Positions 1 through 13,450 are shown, numbered from the stretch's first letter. The stretch is DNA of 64,000 bases from Anisodus tanguticus (GCA_034509755.1 CM067552.1:19464753-19528752), one strand, 5' to 3'. The notes: generated by a model from the letters alone, not told the origin. Made by a program: numbers and translations.

Positions 1-540
1 ACACCCTTCATGGGTGAAACTTTCAACAGAACTCGCTCACCAACCATCAACTCCAACTCACAAACCTTCCAATCCACATAACTCTTTTTCCTACTCTAAG
101 TTGTGAGAAGTCTCGCCTAAATTAGCTTGACCTTGTCCAACGAATCCCGCAACAAATCTCTACCCCAAGGCATAACCTCAAAAGCGTTGAACCAACTAAC
201 TAAAGAATGATACCTCCTACCATACAATGCCTCTAACAACGCTATTTCAATATTCGAATGATAACTATTGTTGTAAGAAAACTCAGCCAAAGGCAAGAAC
301 TAATCCTAATGACCACCAAACTCAATCATACTAGTCCATGATATATCCTCAAGGACATGAATAGTTCGCTCAAACTAGCCATCTTTGTGAGGGTGAAATG
401 ACCTATAAATTCCACCGAGTTGTGAGTAGTATGATCCATTACAAAAAGAACCGACTTAGTCAAATAATAGACAATGACCCAAGTAGCACAACACTTTCCC
501 AAAGTCCGTGGTAATCCTACCAAATCTTCCTTTAACTTAG
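1..540 (-). pseudogene. Integrase fragment of a Ty3/gypsy polyprotein
   Basis: Read right to left, the minus strand gives broken integrase pieces in the expected order. At 523-326 is a core start (GLPRTLGK, then a degraded VDRLTKSAHF-like stretch). At about 300-120 is a stretch containing LAEFSYNNSYHSN and EALYGRR, which in this family lie after the catalytic core. At about 60-1 is a GERVLLKVSPMKG block typical of gypsy integrase C-termini. Stops and frame changes separate the pieces, so no working enzyme is made. Integrase inserts the element's cDNA into nuclear DNA. The family call is firm; the lineage (Tekay/Del-like chromovirus) is inferred from the C-terminal block. Confidence 0.8.
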
Positions 541-3500
541 CTTAATAGTATGATTCTCACACATTTGATCCAACTCTATTTAAAATACACAATTTTAATT
601 ATAACCATAACTCTCAATGCAATTGGTTAATCCCAAAATTGTCATCATAGTCGCCACAATCTTTTAGCTCAAGCTACAACCCATTATCAAACATGTACCA
701 GTAAAGTACCCTAATTCTACTTATCTTTCTTCCACACCTTCTAAAGTCATCTTTAGTACCAATAATCCGTAGAAATAACATTGTGACACACCACGAGTCT
801 AAATAATGACTCCATCTGACCAGAAAAGAATATGTGCTAGAACTGAGCCAATTCTAATATATCCGTCAAATATTGACCTTATCCAAGGTTGATTGTGCAA
901 ATTTCAAATCTATTAGTTTTGTTTTGATGAGTTGAAACTACTGAATCAACACCCATCATCCAATTCCTCTTAATCCTTCAAATAAAATACTATGTGCATC
1001 ATCCTAGTGATTACCTTGTCATACTAAATTTGTAGAAAATCAACAAGTCACCCCAAAGACTTCACATAACAATTTGTACCTCCTCAATACATCACCAAGT
1101 ACTTGCGTAAATAATTAAAGCTTTCTAAATAGCTGGGATTGATAAATATAATCAAGTCCACTTGCAAACTCCAAGTGAAGCTCAACAAACCTGTCATATC
1201 TCTACCTTGAACTTAAATCTAGCAAAGTTTCAGAAATGGTCTATTAGAATAACCATAAATCTTCTTAGTAATATATCCATAAGCCACCCGATATTAAATA
1301 AACGGATCTAACATGGTTAAAATTCACAATTTCCTAAATGTCATCAATAATCACTCGAACTGTTTCCAAATCATTATAAAATAAAAAGTAAGCCTTTCAT
1401 AAATTTGCGGTGACTCATTCTAATATGTTATTCCTGAACACAGAACCTTGTGTTGTCATTCCCACCCTCAAAAGATAAAATTTGCCCAAGTCATCAACCA
1501 AGTACCGATTAACTATAACTTATGACTCTAAATCTTCATTGAATCTAATTACATCAAACTCTCCTCCTTGTAATTTCACTAAACTCGTTCATCACCTCGA
1601 ACACTATAACATAAGGCCTATGGCCTCGTTACTCCACTTTTCATAATCATAAAATCTCTTAATGCAATACCTTATCATGCCTTTTGTAATCCCGAAAGTA
1701 TCAAATCTTGCAATCCATGTGCCTTACCACGCACGAATATTCTTAAGTTATTCATATTTGAAATACTCAACCATACTATCTAACCATTACTTTGACATAA
1801 TCTACTACCACTGACATAGTCTTACCTCAAAATTATGTCTTGAACTTTCAATTGTTGAGATTCCTTCTTATCAATCAACTATAGCTTATCCATTCAAGGA
1901 TTCCATGAAATTACCCATCTTGGCACTTCACATGTTACCTCCTCACCAATCCTCCAATCGCAATGTCTCGTTGGCACTTGCCATAAGCTAAGTCAAACCG
2001 TTCATTGTCTTTCTTCCTCAATCATAGTTATCACTTTTACATCCTACCAGAATTATACAATTTAATGACACCATAGCCCATAAGTGATTCAAGTAGTCAC
2101 ACTGCTTCAAATTCAATCTTATGAACCTTAATCCTCCAAACCTAGTAGTAAGATGACTTTATCTTAATTCTTCGATCACCATATTCCATTTAGAGTCACT
2201 TTTATCATTATTAGCCTAAAATCACTCAAAGTCATTCGTGGGGTGGATCAAAATATCATAAATCTTGCAAAGTATCTGAGCCAATCATGGAGGTAGTAGT
2301 AAACCACAATCTTGAGAATCTGAAGGTTTCCTTACGTCACTCGAACCTTAAACTAACATTCCTCTATGCCAAACGCATCACATATACAATATTCATATTT
2401 ATTCTCCAAATTACGTGCAACAACTGATAACTCTTTGAGTAACTAACTTTTCACCACTCATCCATCACTAGAGTCATTTCTATTAGTCAGTCATTGTTTT
2501 CTCCAGAAGCTCACGACGTAGTCAAACTTATTGATCAATTCATTATCCTTTAACATTCACTTCACAAACAGAGTAGTCTCACAAAATCAACAAGCTTATA
2601 GTTCAAAGTGACTCCTTCTTATTACCATTCCCTGAGATATTAAGCTAACCTGCAAACACAAACTTTACTAAGAGACTACACCCGACTATTCCCACAAGAT
2701 TCAATTATCCATAGTAACTTTTTGCCATACGAGCACATCCACCACTTGTGCCCATCCTATAACTGAGAATGACCCATTCGAATTCCTTTAATTACATCTA
2801 TATTCTGTCAAGTAGCTGAAAAATCTTCACATATACCCCAACACAAAGTCCTACTTCCTCATAACTTGTTACAAAAGGTCATCTTTCGTATTTGTATGCC
2901 TTTAAAGTTCTCTGCATAGGCTCATCAACTATTCGTCTTTCCGGTTCAACAAATTCATCACAATTTTCCTTCATCTTCAGAATATTAGTACATGTCCCAT
3001 CTCATTCCACCTCAAGAAATTCTTATGTTATGCTCAAGCCTCTCAAGCGTAGTCTTCAAAGCCACAACGCTTATCACCTGTTCATTACGCTAACCATACC
3101 ACTTAAAATCGCCAACTCACTTTTTATTACTCCTTATGCCATAGATACACTCACCCAACTTCCGAATGACTAATTGTAGAAGACATGTCGGTCAATACAT
3201 TCCTTTACACCATTACCCATATTTCCTAGAGGATATCACCAAACCGACGGATCTGAAACACAATCCCACTCAACTAAGTCTTCACAACATCGCTGCAATC
3301 TGAATACGGTCACACGTCCTTATCATACAACATCGAATCCAGCCGATCATCGTGTGTAACCTGAGAACATGTCCTCACTGTCAGTAAGAGAGTGAAATAA
3401 AGAAACTCTTATAATCCATTAGAATCAAGTACATACGATAAGGAATGAAAGATTAGAGTTTTCCTAGATGTCCTATAACCTCTCGATGACAGATACGGAG

Positions 3501-3568
3501 CTCATCGTATCGATTCGCAAGACTCAACTAGATATTGTTCTTCTACTTATGCGACCGGTAAACCTAAA

Positions 3569-3580
3569 GCTCTGATACCA
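3569..3580 (-). other. Primer-binding site, initiator Met tRNA
   Basis: The minus strand reads TGGTATCAGAGC, the standard plant LTR-retrotransposon PBS for Met-iCAT tRNA. It lies three bases from the LTR edge. It sets both the orientation (minus) and the LTR boundary at 3584. Confidence 0.9.
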
Positions 3581-3583
3581 ATT

Positions 3584-6500
3584 TGTCATGACCCAATTTC
3601 TAAGTCGTGATTGAACTAACTGCCATTATTCAGTAAGACAACTACAAACCATTTAAAACCAATTTAATTTAAAAAGATAATGCAAAAAGTTAAACAAATC
3701 GATTTAGAATCTTAAATAAGCCTCATATTATTGAAAATACGTAAATAGTACAACCAATTCCAAAACCTGGTATCACTACTATAAGAACTTGCTAAGATAA
3801 ATAATACAAGTCAAGGTATAAAAACTTGAATGCTGACTAGAAATAGAAATACAGGAAAGTAAAATAGAAGGGGGAATTCAGTGCTACAGATCAACTGGTA
3901 GCTCACCCTGAATCCTCTAAGTCCTCTCCTTAACAGGCTAGCTAGTCACGAGATTCGCTAGTACTAGGAACCGAACCTGCACAAAAAAGGTGTAGCAAGT
4001 GTAGCGTGAGTACGATAAATATGTACTCAGCAACATCGTCGACCTACCTCATCTTAAATGGAGATGAGGGTTGGCCTTTTGATTACTACTCCCATACTAA
4101 CTGCTATTAGGTTTCCATAACAACAATAATTACAAGATCACTTAAATCATGAGTCTAATCCTAGATTATAACATCTAGTTCCTCAAATCTGATAAGGTAT
4201 TCACATAGCCAAACAAATATAGCTTAATTAATAATTTAGGCATCAAGCAAACAAAATATAAATTGGACGATATGAGATGCAAGTGAAATGCAATGCAGTG
4301 CCTTTATTTATCATCACCAGTACACACACATTCAAATACTATGAATCATGACCCATGGGGGACTCGTGAGGTCCATATACCATTTGGAATAATTTCCCTT
4401 CAGGTTCCTTGGTGAATTTTAGGCACTCAGTCACATCACTTAGCCAGATTTAGGCTCATAACAACTATCTCTAGACAATACTAGGCTTAAAATACATATC
4501 TCTAGTCAATCGAGCTTATATATATAGCATCACCCCATCTGAAAATATTTCCCCTTAGACTCACAAATATATCAGCAAATGTGCATACATGAGATACCAT
4601 ATGAAGCATGAATATTGCATGCATAACATCAAGAAGCCAAGATATATAGTATCACTATAAGTCATAAAGGTTTGACCTTTTACCAATTTCATAACAAAGT
4701 TACAATCTTTAGCTTCTTTTCCACTTTTAATGAGTATGTAGGAGTTATGAGTAACACAACAACAGATAAGATAGGCAATCACACATAAAGACTGAAAAGT
4801 ATGAGCTTCATACGCCAATCACAAATCCATAAAATTATACTATCTATCAGCTAGTGTCCAAAGCATGACATTCACTACACAATTTAAATGGAGCAAGTAC
4901 CCATAACATTTTACCAGTACCCGATACAAGTGATCGTCACCTCACAAGTATTTGGATCCCCTTATTATACCTATTACGCCCTCTTACATAGTTTATTTGA
5001 CCAACCACGACACTCTAAATAAGGTATAAGATCTCAACTTGCATGATTTGAAGCCTAAAGCTCAAACGATCACCACATGGACTTTTCCGTCTCCAAAGCC
5101 TCCGAACGATCCAAAATTATTCAAATATGTAATCTACGTGAGTATACGAGTCCATAGACACCCATGTTGCTATGATAATAATTTGGGTCTAGAAAGTCAC
5201 CCAAAAAGCCAATCTCGAGCCCCGAAGTTCAAAAAAGGAATTTTATTTAAAAATTGGTTTACCCATAACTTATATAGTCTAGATTCAGAAATCACTTAAT
5301 TCCATCCATGAATCAATCTCCAAATCAAAATTTTTCATTCTCTTATCCTTAAGGCTCAAAACCCCATCTTTTGCAATCCAAACACGGATAAAAATGATAA
5401 CCGACATAAATTATAAAGGGGAAATACTAAAATAAATGTTAGATACTTACCCCTCATTGAGACGAGAACAATGTTGTGAAAATCACCTCAAACGGAGCTC
5501 TAGAACTCAAGATATGCTAAAAAAATCAAATGGATGAATTCTGAATTTTTAAAATACAGGGGTTCACATTTGCGACCAGATTTTCACAATTGCAACCAAG
5601 TCTCACATTTGAGACTACACAAGAAACCAACAACGTCTGTCTACACTAAAACGAGCATAACTTCCTCATACGATGTCGAAATTCGATGATTCTTTTTGCT
5701 ATGGTTCCATAATAATGATGCATATCTAATGGTTCAATCGAAACACAAATCAAATGTCATTTGCTAAATATGATACCCTTTATGGCTAAAAAACAATGCT
5801 GAAACTTCAAACACAAGCGCGACACAACCCAAATCCATCTGACACTCATCGAAATCTCACCAATACTTGCAGACAAGTTCAAACTCACCATACAGACCTG
5901 CTCGAATCCTTAAAACACCCAAACGAAGTCGTATTGACCCGATATTGACTGTGGTCAACTTCAAATAATCTCAAAAGCTATTTCTCAACCAACCATCAAA
6001 ATCACACTCGAACCTCTTGTGAATTGAACCAATGACTAGACTAAATCATAATTCACATTTCGAATCTAATGGAATCGACAAAACTTTAAAAAAGACTCAT
6101 TTACCTCTGATGTTGACTTTGGTCAACTAAATCTTTTATTTAACTTAAGAACCTCCTAAAATCCACTTTCTTGTTCGAAACTCACTCAAATCACTCGGGA
6201 CTCGTTCCAACCATCTGTCTAAGAAAAAAATTCCATTTTGAACCTAAGAAAACAATTGAAATTTGATTGCGGATGCATTTACCCAAAAGTCAACTCTTGG
6301 TCAAACTTCTCAAACTTAGAACTTCAAAATTTTAGATCTTAGATTTCCTTCCACGATTTTCATATGATTGCCTCGGGAATTATGATACCTATCTCCATAA
6401 CTAATAAACATCAATACAAAGCTAACGAAATCAACAAATTTCTAATCTGAGTCTTATTTCTTCCCATGACCATCTTTTCACCATAAATAGGTATATTAAA

Positions 6501-6823
6501 TACTAAAACTGACTTAATTATCAAAATCCAACCAAACTAACTATAAACTTAGTCCCGTCAATTTCTACAGGTCATAATAATATTACAATTCCAATAAAAT
6601 CATCAGATTGCCAATCAGAGCATGTTTTCCAAAAATGAACAATTAATCCAAATAATTAAATACTTCAATTTCAAAAATAAAACCTCTCCCAAAGTGAACC
6701 AAAGTGATATCTGTTTGACTTCAAATTTTGCAAACAAGTAAAAATAATTATTTTGGAGCTTCTGGAATACACGACGCACAAAACAGAGCATCAATTCTCA
6801 AAATGACCGATCAGGTCGTTACA
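3584..6823 (-). repeat. 5' LTR of the leftmost gypsy element (about 3.2 kb)
   Basis: On the minus strand it begins TGTAACGACCTGATCGG at 6823 and ends GGGTCATGACA at 3584, next to the PBS, so it has TG...CA edges. It is long for a gypsy LTR. Around 5570-5640 it holds a small cluster of related words (CATTTGCGAC, CAATTGCAAC, CATTTGAGAC). Part of it (about 4850-5040) is closely similar to 33730-33920, showing a shared LTR family. I see no coding capacity. Confidence 0.85.
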
Positions 6824-9134
6824 AAATTCTAGGGGCCATGGACGGCCAAGTATCTCACCCTGAGAAACCTCGATAATCACCCTCGCGATCATCCATGAGG
6901 TATGGAGCTGGATCCTAGATTAGTATCTGCAAAAAAAGTGCAGCAAGAGTAGTATGAGTACAACACTAGTACACACCGACATCATATGCCGACAACGAAG
7001 GAAACACATACAAACAACATAAGAGTTGACAGAATAGACAAGACCAAAAAAACTATACATTACAACTCTAAAAAACATTTGAATTCATTATGGTCCATGA
7101 AGTCCAATCTTTCCTTTATAGTTACCCTAATATTCATTTTTCCGTAAATCATTTGAAAACCATGTATATATCACAATCATACATAAAGATTCAACCTTTT
7201 TGTATTTACAAATACACGACTTAAGCCTTTTCATGAGTTCAGTTACAATTAAGTCACATAACCACATACCTAGTAGAAATGGGATCAATGCAGATGATAT
7301 ACAATGCAAATGGCCAATATCAAACCTGGTATACACATGCTCGAGCCTTTAGCCATGTAGTCATGAACCATAGGAGACTCGAGAGGTCCATATATTGCTT
7401 GCTACCATCCGGCATATATACCTAGAACATGGTTGAGCCTCATCTCATATCAATTTCCTCATATCAATCATATCATAATACCTATAATCATTTCCCTACG
7501 GGCCGTGAAACATCAATCTTACCTTTTTCCTGGTTTCGTCGGACCATACTGTACCTCAAATCCATAATGTATATCAACATAATATATGTATGAATGAATG
7601 GGCATGCATAATGTCATAAGCTAACAAAATCAATGATATAGTGAGGTAAGCATTCATCATAACATCGCATTTAAGCATATCTATTCCAAGAACCATCATT
7701 TTCTCATGGTATTATCAAGATATAGAATGTGAATCAAAAAGTATAAATAAACATCAAACATGGCTAACATATCCCATATAATAGCTATCAAACCAATCAA
7801 ACGTGGATTTATCACCACCTTCAATAACCGAAGGCTCACATGTTTATCCCGACAACAATTACACTCTAAGTACGCGCCTTCAATCAGAGTCTAAAAGGGT
7901 AAGCCATAACCTACCTCAAAGCCGAGCAGGAGCCACGAACCCTATAGCTAACGCCTTTTCTTTTCGAAGTGTTTCGAAATAAATGGGGTCTAGAACATAT
8001 GAATTCAACGTTAAAGTAAGAATCTAAGGATACCCATATTGCCATATTTCCTCCAAAATCCCAAAATATCCAAACCTGAGTCTCAAGGGAAAAACTGGAA
8101 TTTTATTTAAAAATTGGTTTACCTACAGCTTAATTAGTCAAAATCCAAAAAAAAAACAATCAAAAAGTTATCATCTTGACCCTCAATTTCATGAAAAATG
8201 CTCTCTTACGATTTGGGGTTACACCCCTACTTTTCTACCTAAAACCATGGATTAAAACATTAATTAACGGAGTAAGTCAAGATGGAACATCAAAATAAGA
8301 GTTAGAATCGTACCCCTCTTCAAAAACAAGTTGATAGCCTCCATAGTCGCCTAAAACCTAGCTCTAGAACTCCAAAATGGTGAAATAACCTAAATTCCCA
8401 ATTCTTCTCATTTTTATTCTCCCGTGTAGTGCGATCGCAGTCGACTCATAGAAATTCCCTCAGCGCAATTGCTGCGCGATAGCGCCAGCCAAGCATTCAG
8501 CGCAAACACACTTCCACTGCACCATCGCACTGCCCAGCTCAGGCCCTCAGCGCAAATGATCTCCCCCTACATGATAGCACTTTCCTGTTGATCCCCCTCT
8601 TGCGCGATTGCGCTCCTAGTGCACAATCGTGATCGCACCAGATATTAGAAAATTTAGTTATGTTCAAACTTCGCAATAGCACCCAAAACTTACTCTGATG
8701 CCCGTCGGTATAAACCAAATATGCTATTTGAGTATAATCGGTATCAATCTAGCATATTTTAGACACACTTTTTTGCTAAATCCTCATAGCTTTCTCAAAA
8801 TTCAAGATTAGCCAACCAAACACTCAAAATGCACCCGAACGCCTCGGGGCCCAAACCAAGGACTTAACTAAATCATAAATGATATTCTGGGCCTAATAAA
8901 ATCGACGAAGCATAATTACGAAAATGTTTACCCAAAAGTCAACTTCTAGTCAAACTCTTCCATTTCCAAACTTAAGAAACTTTTAACTTAAGATTTTCTT
9001 GTCGAAACGAACCAAATTTCCTCGAGAAGTGCGCTACCCCTACTCGCAAGCTATAAACACTTAAATTAGACCGCGGGAAGGGTAATTAGGGATAATAGGT
9101 CCAAAAGTGCTAAATGATGAAACATGCCATTACA
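6824..9134 (-). repeat. Truncated gypsy LTR of a second family
   Basis: LTR-like sequence in minus orientation. A degraded LTR start (TGTAATGGCATG) lies at 9134. The other edge lacks the usual GTCGTGACA end and is cut where the 3584-6823 LTR begins. Positions 8410-8650 carry a dense set of GC-rich, partly palindromic words (GCGATCGCA, CAGCGCAA, TTGCGCGATTGCGC). No coding sequence seen. Confidence 0.6.
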
Positions 9135-9243
9135 ATTTTTGAGATCACATTGAACATGCAGATCAGATATCTGCAACTTTTTGACACCTAATGTACATTT
9201 CTAAACTTCTCTGAGGATGAACGTTTGTTTAAGTGGAGGAAGC
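9135..9243 (+). mobile_element. 3' end of a gypsy internal region with polypurine tract
   Basis: Plus-strand text at about 9210-9243 resembles the usual 3' end of plant chromoviruses (GAGGATGAACGTTTGTTTAA, then a purine-rich GTGGAGGAAG), directly followed by an LTR start. The rest of the internal region is missing. This fixes the next LTR as a 3' LTR on the plus strand. Confidence 0.65.
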
Positions 9244-11744
9244 TATAACAGTCCGTCCGGTCGTCTTGAGTATTAGAACCATTTTCTCTAATTGAGACTT
9301 CTTGTATCTTTATTATATGTTTTATGACTTACGGGTATGGGTGGTGTGGATTTCGAGGGACTCGAGTGCATTTTAGAGGACAAAAACAAAAACTAGAGTT
9401 GGAAAACATAAGGGTTGACCAAAGTCAACATTACAGGTGAACGGATTCAAAATCGCAGTTTGAAAGTTTTTGTAGGTCCATAAGATGATTTAGGACTTGT
9501 TTGGATATTTTGGTCGGATGCCAAGGGGATCAAGAGTGATTTAGGATGCTTTAGCTGAAACTAGTAACTTTAAAAAACAAGAGTTGACTAAGGTCAATGA
9601 TGTGATTAAATGAGCTCGAATTTGTTATTTGGGAGTTTCTACAAGTTCGTGGGGTGATTTTATACTTGTACACATGTATCGTTTTCAACCCGAGGAGTTT
9701 GGGTGAATTCTGGGCACCAAGAACCCAAACTAACTCCACATTTTATTTTTCTGGTGCAACGGTCAGTTATTCTTTGCAATTGTGGGAAAGGTTGCCGTAT
9801 TCGCGTAAGGTTGTGTGGCCTGGGATGGACATCTCATGGTGCGCGAGCCGCATTTGGATAGTGTGGCCCGGGCTCAAGGGGTGCCGTATTCGTGTGAGAC
9901 CAGTCGTGATCGTATAGGGTCTATTCATGGTCGTGCATCGCGATCGCATGGGACATATCGCGGTCTCATAAAATGTCCTGGAAGTGTTGAGAATATTTCA
10001 TTTCGGAGTTAGAACATCTTAAACTCAATTTGCGAGTTGTGGAGCTCGGTCTCAGATGATATTTTAGGGGATTGTAGCCATTTAATGTAAGATTAAAATC
10101 TCAAATTTTATATTTAAACTTGATTACTCTGGTATTGATTGATTAAATCATGATTTCTTACGTAAAATTAAAGGATTTTAGCCCTAATTTAGGATAATGA
10201 ATTTGTTTGATTTGAAGGTTGATTTGTGGTATGTTTGAAATTTCAGATGAGACCCTTGGGTTATGATAAACAAATTTGAAGTCAATTTTCGATTTTGACC
10301 TTGGAGCTCGGGTTTGAAACTTTTGTTGACTTTTTAATTCGGATATTTATATGTCAGAATGTGTATTATTGAACTCGTTTAATCATATAGAACACATATT
10401 TGAATAGATTGGGAACGTTTGAAGGCTCTAAGAAAGTGAAAGGTTGTTCGTTGAAGTTGGAAAGCTTTGAATCAAGGTAAGTTAAGACATAACATTCGAT
10501 AAGGAATTTGTCTCTAATTAAACTGTTAGCAAAATAATCTAAGAGTAAGGAGTGACATATAGGCAAGGTGACGAACTCTTATGTGGAAAACGAATGACAT
10601 GTCAAGGTTATTTGCCTTATCTGCATTATTTAAGTGCCTTTCTTGATTAATTGATATGCTAAACATAATTTCATGATAAGTGAGGTTGACGTACATTATT
10701 TTCATTTTAGGATTCATTTATAGCTGTGCAAGTAGTTTACATGTTTAGCTTATAATCATATTCATTTGATATGTCATACACTACTATGTGATTGTGATTG
10801 AAAAGTGATGTTCATGTGGTGACCGTTCCCGTTTATTACGAGTTGTGCATGTTGAGATCGCCTGTGTTGAGTTTGATAAGTACATTGAGATTGTTCATAC
10901 TACATGTGGAGACCGTCCATACGGCGTATGAACAACGGGGTTGTTCCTCATGGGTCACTGGTCGTGCAACCCCAGCTGGACTAGTGTGTATGCAGGAAAT
11001 TTGAAGTGTTGGTTGATTTAAGTTGTGGCTATTATTTGGCATTTCATACTATACATCATGATTCTTATTTTAGCATCTTATTATGCCATTGAGATGAATC
11101 TGTGCATATTTCACTACATGCTGATTCCATGCTTTCTAATGATACTGTTGAATATTTTTATCTTTATATTGTGATTCTTTATTTGTTGTGATTATATAAC
11201 TGATCAGTGTGGTATGTAAGTATTTCAAACGACCAGCTTTCGTCACTACCTTATTGGCGCCGATTAATGATTAATTGTGTGGTATAGGTAACGTTCTTTC
11301 GTACTCATTCTATGCTTGTTGAACTCTTTATGGAGATCTGAATCTGAGTACTAGTACATGCCATGACCGTCTCTAGTTGTTGATGATTAATATATTCCAG
11401 GGTGAGCTCCTTGGCTAATCCACAACACAAAACTCCCTCTATCTTATCATTTTGTTTTTTTTTTTTTATGTTATACAGTGTATTGATTTCAAACTTATAT
11501 CTATTACTCTTAGTCTCTCTTGTGCTCATATCACCATTTTACATTATTACTTTACACTTGTAATTAATGGAAATTGATCCATAATTGGAATTAATTCCAA
11601 CTTGGGATTTCCTGCGAGATCTGTTAAACCGCACTTCTAAAGGATTTGGTCTTGTTTGAATAAAGTAGTAGCCCTTTTCAGGAGGCCATCTAGCGGGTTG
11701 GGGTATAGGTGCCATCATGGGTTAAGTGATTTTGCGTCGTGATA
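9244..11744 (+). repeat. 3' LTR of a gypsy element (about 2.5 kb)
   Basis: It starts TATAACAGTCCGTCCGGTCG (canonical TG changed to TA) and ends GTCGTGATA at 11744. No PBS follows and a polypurine tract precedes it, so it is a 3' LTR. A word cluster at about 9780-9975 repeats variants of TCGTGATCGTAT, ATCGCGATCGCAT and ATTCGCGT. No gene is supported inside; the short open frames here are not conserved protein. Confidence 0.75.
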
Positions 11745-11962
11745 AAAATAATGGAAAAAAATTTAAAACCCGAAATGAATTTAAAGGTTTTCATTATTAT
11801 TGATCATGACTATCATGAAATTTATTTATTTAGAGTTGATCAAGTAAGAAGTTTTGTATCATCTTATTAAGGTTTATTCTAAATCTACTTAAAACTACTT
11901 TAGGAACTTAGAGTGATTTTGTGGACAGATCGAACACCCATGTAAAGAAGCCCGAAATCTAA

Positions 11963-12130
11963 TATAAATAGTAGCTCCTCAACACGCAGCAGAAAACACA
12001 CAAAGTACTTGTCCTCTCTACAGATCATGTATAGCCAAAAGGATATTCAGTAGATTCTACCATGAATGTTGCTTCAAATGTAAGGATGTCTTTCTCATTG
12101 CATCTCCTCTCCATGGTACATTTGTTCTAA
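11963..12130 (+). other. Promoter-like stretch and 22-codon ORF in the left arm
   Basis: TATAAATA at 11963-11970 is followed by CA-rich leader-like DNA. An ATG at 12062 opens a 22-codon frame ending TAA at 12128-12130 (starts MNVASNVRMS, ends MVHLF). The right arm holds the matching ORF on the minus strand (12762-12694), also exactly 22 codons (MNVASNKRLS...MVHLF), although about a third of the codons differ. The ATGGTACAT near the end could be a 5' splice site, making this a signal-peptide-like first exon. That is inference; I do not recognise the source gene. Confidence 0.35.
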
Positions 12131-12330
12131 TTAGATACTTCTATATACACGCTCTTTATCTTGTTGTCTTCTTTTTATGGTTTCAAGTGTCAGTGATGTC
12201 AAAGCTGAAATTTTATACACTAGCTAATTTGTGTTCATCAAACTAACTTTCATTTAGCATAAGTAATACTTTATATGAGAAATTATAACGATTTGTCTGG
12301 TCGTTTGAGTATTAGAATCATTTTTCCCCA

Positions 12331-12400
12331 GTTGAGACTTCTCATCGGTTGATTATGTGTTGAGACTTCTCGTCAGTTGATTATGTGTTGAGACTTCTAA
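12331..12400 (+). repeat. 28-bp tandem repeat in the hairpin centre
   Basis: Two units of about 28 bp (GTTGAGACTTCTCRTCRGTT plus GATTATGT) lie head to tail, followed by a third partial GTTGAGACTTCT. The unit derives from the LTR-start sequence in the arms, so it looks like local slippage or repeated priming within it. Confidence 0.7.
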
Positions 12401-13023
12401 TCATTTTGAGTATTAGAATCTTTTTTCCTAATTGAATCCTTTTTCCTTAATTGAGACTTTCCATGCGCATAAAACACATAATGAAACTATGGGAAGTCTC
12501 AATTAGAGAAAAAAGTTTTAATACTCAAAACGACCAGATGAGCCGTTACAATTTCTCATTTAAAGAATTACTTGTTAAAATTAAAGTTTAGTTTGATGAG
12601 CAAAAACTAGGTAGTGTTTAAAATTTAAACTTTTGCATGACTGACACTTAAAGAAGAAAATCAGATAAAGAGTGTGTATATATAAGTAGCTACTTAGAAC
12701 AAATGTACCATGAAGAGAAAAAATGATGAGCAAGACAGTCTTTTATTTGAAGCAACATTCATCGATGAATCCATTGAAAATCCTTTTGGTTTCAGGCTTC
12801 TTTACAGGGGTGTTTGATCTGTCCGCATAAAATTGCTCTAATTGTTTTCCCAAAAGTAGCTCTAAGCATATCTAGAAAAAAATTGAATAAGATGAGTTTT
12901 GGAAACAATTTACTATAGCAACTCTAAATAAAGAAATTTCATGATAGTCATACCGATAATAAGGAAACTTTTTAAACTCATTTCCGGTTTTTAAATTTTC
13001 CCACTATTTCTCATTTGAAGAAT

Positions 13024-13193
13024 ATTTTTTTTATCAAACTTTTTTAAAGGGATAATCGATCCGTTCCTCTACCTTTCTACACTTAAATGTCAGACTTTTG
13101 CCTAGAGCATGGTTCGAACTCATGACGTTCACCTAACATGCACATCATGCGCTGCATTGTTACCGGGGGCACTAGATCAAAGCCCGAGGGGCT
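13024..13193 (-). mobile_element. tRNA-derived SINE (SolS/Au-like)
   Basis: On the minus strand a GC-richer head (GCCCCTCGGGCTTTGATCTA) is followed by a B-box-like GAGTTCGAACC near 13110, then GGCAAAAGTCTGACATTTAA and an A-rich tail ending near 13024. This arrangement matches Pol III SINEs of Solanaceae as I remember them. Flanks TTTGAAGAATA (left) and TTTAAAGAATTA (right) could be a decayed target duplication. It sits directly at the outer end of the hairpin's right arm. Confidence 0.5.
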
Positions 13194-13450
13194 TTAAAGA
13201 ATTACTTATTTGGTATCCGTCTTTTTTATTTTGCTTTTAATATTTGTCACTTAAAGAAAGGTTCAGTCTTCGAATATTGGAGGCAGTGTTAATGTTGCTC
13301 AGTTGGGGTGGGGGGTCTGCTATTTGGAGGGAGCATATATTTTAGGTTAAGCCGATAAATTTCAATTTTTTCTGTTCAAAAGCTATAAAAATAATTCCAA
13401 CATGCTTTTACTAATGCCAAACAAATTGACAACAATAGCACAAACAAAAG
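13194..13450. other. Unassigned spacer
   Basis: AT-rich DNA between the SINE and the next LTR. I see no ORF, repeat edge or RNA gene in it. Confidence 0.5.

Larger units (their letters stand above)
1..3583 (-). mobile_element. Ty3/gypsy internal region, 5' LTR side, entering from outside the window
   Basis: This stretch lies downstream, on the minus strand, of a perfect Met-tRNA PBS (3569-3580), so it is the internal region of the element whose 5' LTR is 3584-6823. Only the integrase at 1-540 is readable. From about 540 to 3560 I see no long frame and no motif I can name; gag, protease and RT should lie here but are too decayed to read. About 3 kb between PBS and integrase is short for a gypsy gag-pol, so an internal deletion is likely. 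The element continues past base 1. Confidence 0.75.
11745..13010. repeat. Large imperfect inverted repeat (hairpin-capable)
   Basis: The left arm (about 11745-12361) and right arm (about 12473-13010) are reverse complements over most of their length, with substitutions and small gaps. The outer ends pair AATTTAAAACCCGAAATGA with the complement of a matching stretch at 12970-13000. The inner ends carry the first about 60 bp of the LTR start seen at 9244 (GGTCGT..GAGTATTAGAA), once per arm, pointing at each other. The right arm lacks about 85 bp of the left (near 11960-12045). A 111-bp centre holds a tandem repeat. I see no terminal duplication or transposase, so the origin is unclear: foldback element, inverted duplication, or gene fragment captured beside an LTR. 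Confidence 0.8.

Noticed and set aside
2892..3173. 93-codon plus-strand frame
   Set aside because: It lies antisense in the decayed gag side of a gypsy element, with low-complexity composition and no motif.
6824..9134. Intact 5' LTR of the 9135-11744 element
   Set aside because: It is in the opposite orientation, lacks its right-hand terminal bases, and shows different word clusters, so it is a separate truncated LTR.
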